The notes under the pieces were generated by a model. It did no database searches, was not told the origin of the DNA, and was given only the letters and a program-made list of their open reading frames with translations. Source: Granulicella tundricola MP5ACTX9 (GTDB taxonomy: Bacteria > Acidobacteriota > Terriglobia > Terriglobales > Acidobacteriaceae). From it: a stretch of 64,000 nucleotides of DNA. How positions within the stretch are numbered: the first letter of the stretch is position 1; each line of letters opens with the position of its first letter. Position numbers and translations under genes: made by a program. The stretch lies in NCBI RefSeq assembly GCF_000178975.2, contig NC_015064.1, forward strand, positions 4,216,001-4,280,000, given 5' to 3'. Shown one piece after another: positions 62,448-64,000 of this stretch.

Positions 62448-63038
62448 CTACCGGATGTGATTCATAGCCGCCCGGAACAGCACCTCAAAGCTCCCCGCAG
62501 CACCCGGATCACGCAACGCCATCTCGATGGCCTTCTGCGCCTGCGGCCTCGCATACCCCAGGTTCACCAGCGCCGAAAGCACATCGTCCCCAGCCGGCCC
62601 ATGACTCTGCACCGCCGCCACTGGGGCTGTGGCCATGTCGTCCAGCTTGTCTTTGAGCTCCAGTACCACCCGCTCGGCGGTCTTCTTGCCGATGCCCGGA
62701 ATCTTCACCAGCGTGTCGTGATCCCCACCCCGGATCGCCGTCACCAACCGGTCCGCCGCAATGCCGCTCAAAACCGTAATCGCCAGCTTCGGCCCGATGC
62801 CGGTAATCGTCAACAGCTTCTCGAACAGGCTCTTCTCCTGCCGGTCCGAGAACCCAAACAGCGCAAGCTGCTCTTCCGCCACCTTGGTGAAGATAAACAG
62901 CTTAGCCTCCGCCCCCTCGCGCGGCAGCGCGGAGTACGTCGCGACCGAGATGGCCACGTCGTATCCCACGCCCCCGCACTCCACAACAGCCTGGTTTGTA
63001 GACTTGAAAAGCAGCAACCCGCGCAGATGAGCAATCAT
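62448..63038 (-). CDS. ruvA: Holliday junction binding protein RuvA
   Basis: RuvA binds four-way junctions as a tetramer and loads RuvB. The N-terminal OB domain (MIAHLRGLLLFKSTNQAVVE) is followed by two helix-hairpin-helix motifs (TITGIGPKLAITVLSG, about residues 73-88, and KIPGIGKKTAERVVLELKDK, about 112-131), a linker and the C-terminal RuvB-contact domain (DVLSALVNLGYARPQAQKAI). The length of 196 residues is normal. It lies 16 bases downstream of the PspA-like gene. Confidence 0.96.
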   Translation of the reverse strand: MIAHLRGLLLFKSTNQAVVECGGVGYDVAISVATYSALPREGAEAKLFIFTKVAEEQLALFGFSDRQEKSLFEKLLTITGIGPKLAITVLSGIAADRLVTAIRGGDHDTLVKIPGIGKKTAERVVLELKDKLDDMATAPVAAVQSHGPAGDDVLSALVNLGYARPQAQKAIEMALRDPGAAGSFEVLFRAAMNHIR

Positions 63039-63054
63039 CCCTGAATTGTAGAAC

Positions 63055-63744
63055 TCAGTTGGTGCCGTTGCTCAGACGAGGGTGGTTCTCCTTCAGCTCC
63101 AGCAGCAGAGCCTCAATCTGGTCCTCCTGCTCCAGTGACTGGAACCGGTCCTCCAGCGTATCGCTGCCCGCAATCGCCCGAACCGTCCGGTTGGTCGAAG
63201 CCGTCAGCTCACCCGCAGCAACGGTAGCATTCAGCCGCTCCAGCCGAGCTGCCCGCTCGCCCGCCGAAAGCAGCGCCTGCCCCGGATCAGACTTCGCCAG
63301 CGCTTTATTCCGCCGATGCTGAGCCAGCAGCAGCTCGATCCGAGCCTTGGTCTCGGTCAGCTTGCCCTGCAGCTTGGAGTACGCAGACCGCAGCGTATCG
63401 GCCTCGGCCGTCTGATCCGTATGCTGCTGCGCAAAGCCCTCCCCCAGCTTCTGGTGGGAGAGCGAACGCTCCAGCGCCGCACGCGCCAGGTCGTCCTGCT
63501 GCTTGCCCACCGCGAGCTCGGCCTTGCGGCGCCACTCGGCCGCCTGGGCCTCATGCTCCTGCTGCTGCTTGCCCAGCCGGTGCTGGTCGGCAATAGCCAC
63601 TGCCACCTGGGTCTTCACCTGGAGCAGTTGATTTTCCATGTCGAGCACGATCTGCTTCGACAGCTTCTCAGGATCTTCGGCCTTGTCCAGCAGGTCGTTC
63701 AGATTCGCACGCAGCAGAGTAGAAACACGTTCGAGGAGAGCCAT
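63055..63744 (-). CDS. PspA/IM30 family protein
   Basis: This 229-residue ESCRT-III-like protein is almost fully alpha-helical coiled coil, thought to coat and protect the inner membrane under stress. The N-terminal amphipathic helix (MALLERVSTLLRANLNDLLDKAEDPEKL) and the long hairpin (about residues 30-150) match the family. It is not next to pspF or other psp genes. The neighbouring gene on the minus side is a small membrane protein. Confidence 0.9.
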   Translation of the reverse strand: MALLERVSTLLRANLNDLLDKAEDPEKLSKQIVLDMENQLLQVKTQVAVAIADQHRLGKQQQEHEAQAAEWRRKAELAVGKQQDDLARAALERSLSHQKLGEGFAQQHTDQTAEADTLRSAYSKLQGKLTETKARIELLLAQHRRNKALAKSDPGQALLSAGERAARLERLNATVAAGELTASTNRTVRAIAGSDTLEDRFQSLEQEDQIEALLLELKENHPRLSNGTN

Positions 63745-63777
63745 GGCAACATCCTTTCGGGTAGAACAGGGCAGCCC

Positions 63778-64000
63778 TTAGAAGCGCCGCCCGGTGAAGA
63801 TACGGTCCAGCGCCACAAGCGCCAGGATCGAGAACAGGGAACCGCCAAGACCGTGACGGCGACGGCCATAACCGCCGTAGTTCCCGTAGCCGCCGTAACC
63901 GAACGGTTGCCGGTAACTGCGGTAACGGAACGGACGAGTAAACAAACGAACGACGTGAATCACAAGGAGGATAGGAAGCACGATGAAGAGAAGCGTGAAC
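63778..64000 (-). CDS. Small membrane protein with Gly/Tyr/Arg-rich centre (5' end outside window)
   Basis: The frame is open to the right edge, so the start may lie outside; GTG 63981 is an inner candidate. The visible N-terminal part (FTLLFIVLPILLVIHVVRLF) is hydrophobic. A low-complexity stretch follows (FGYGGYGNYGGYGRRRHG), then a short hydrophobic segment (SLFSILALVALDRIF). The function is unknown. It lies 33 bases upstream of the PspA-like gene on the same strand, so a membrane-stress role is possible. Confidence 0.55.
   Translation of the reverse strand, partial: FTLLFIVLPILLVIHVVRLFTRPFRYRSYRQPFGYGGYGNYGGYGRRRHGLGGSLFSILALVALDRIFTGRRF

Overview
The window is high-GC chromosomal DNA from an acidobacterium. 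The best fit is the class Terriglobia, near Granulicella, Edaphobacter or Terriglobus. This assignment is an inference from three things: the set of very large receptors that join a carboxypeptidase-regulatory plug to an outer-membrane beta-barrel, the mix of housekeeping genes, and the dispersed repeats. No rRNA, tRNA, CRISPR array or prophage was seen.

Layout, left half. 1-2167: the end of a two-subunit GMC sugar/alcohol dehydrogenase. 2186-4587: a membrane glycosyltransferase coupled to an SDR epimerase. 4598-7210: promoter, rplU, rpmA and a terminator, then an MntA/HepT toxin-antitoxin pair that overlaps ruvB. 7233-12690: an endonuclease III homologue, a HAD phosphatase, a hexose-6-P mutarotase, maf, then lpxC-folK-murQ. 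12798-15877 (minus): a tight greA-led operon (VOC protein, secreted protein, CDP-alcohol phosphatidyltransferase, isoaspartyl peptidase). 15976-18732: the first large receptor. 18985-22063: a secreted protein with a duplicated domain, mltG and a LolA-like lipoprotein. 22180-25979 (minus): dnaB, alr, a small gene and a Gfo/Idh/MocA oxidoreductase. 26.0-27.0 kb: a repeat-rich island around a DUF5076 gene. 26991-30320 (minus): msrA, a GxxExxY nuclease-like gene bracketed by inverted repeats, and mnmG carrying an in-frame palindromic insertion. 30391-30962: ParDE.

Right half. 30963-31943: a DedA-rhodanese fusion. 32034-38855: two tandem receptors. 39107-41478: obgE-nadD-rsfS. 41555-46383: a receptor gene split by an IS110/IS1111-type element, with a PHO-box-like repeat array upstream. 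46636: rlmH, normally next to rsfS. 47168-50713: a further receptor. 51136: a Tat-exported GH51 arabinofuranosidase. 52885-55607: accD, carbonic anhydrase and bestrophin. 55721-58051: a large envelope protein with anchor-D-like repeats. 58156-59886: an M28 peptidase. 59948-61884: small proteins. 62448-64000: ruvA, a PspA-like protein and a partial membrane protein.

The most unusual signal is a family of intergenic hairpins rich in ATCCG that sit against stop codons. Related arms bracket the GxxExxY nuclease-like gene, which suggests a MITE-like relationship between the hairpins and a gene-bearing element. Other notable points are two further dispersed repeat families, the mnmG palindrome, an alr gene with no canonical start codon before its PLP lysine, and a PHO-like array upstream of the broken receptor.
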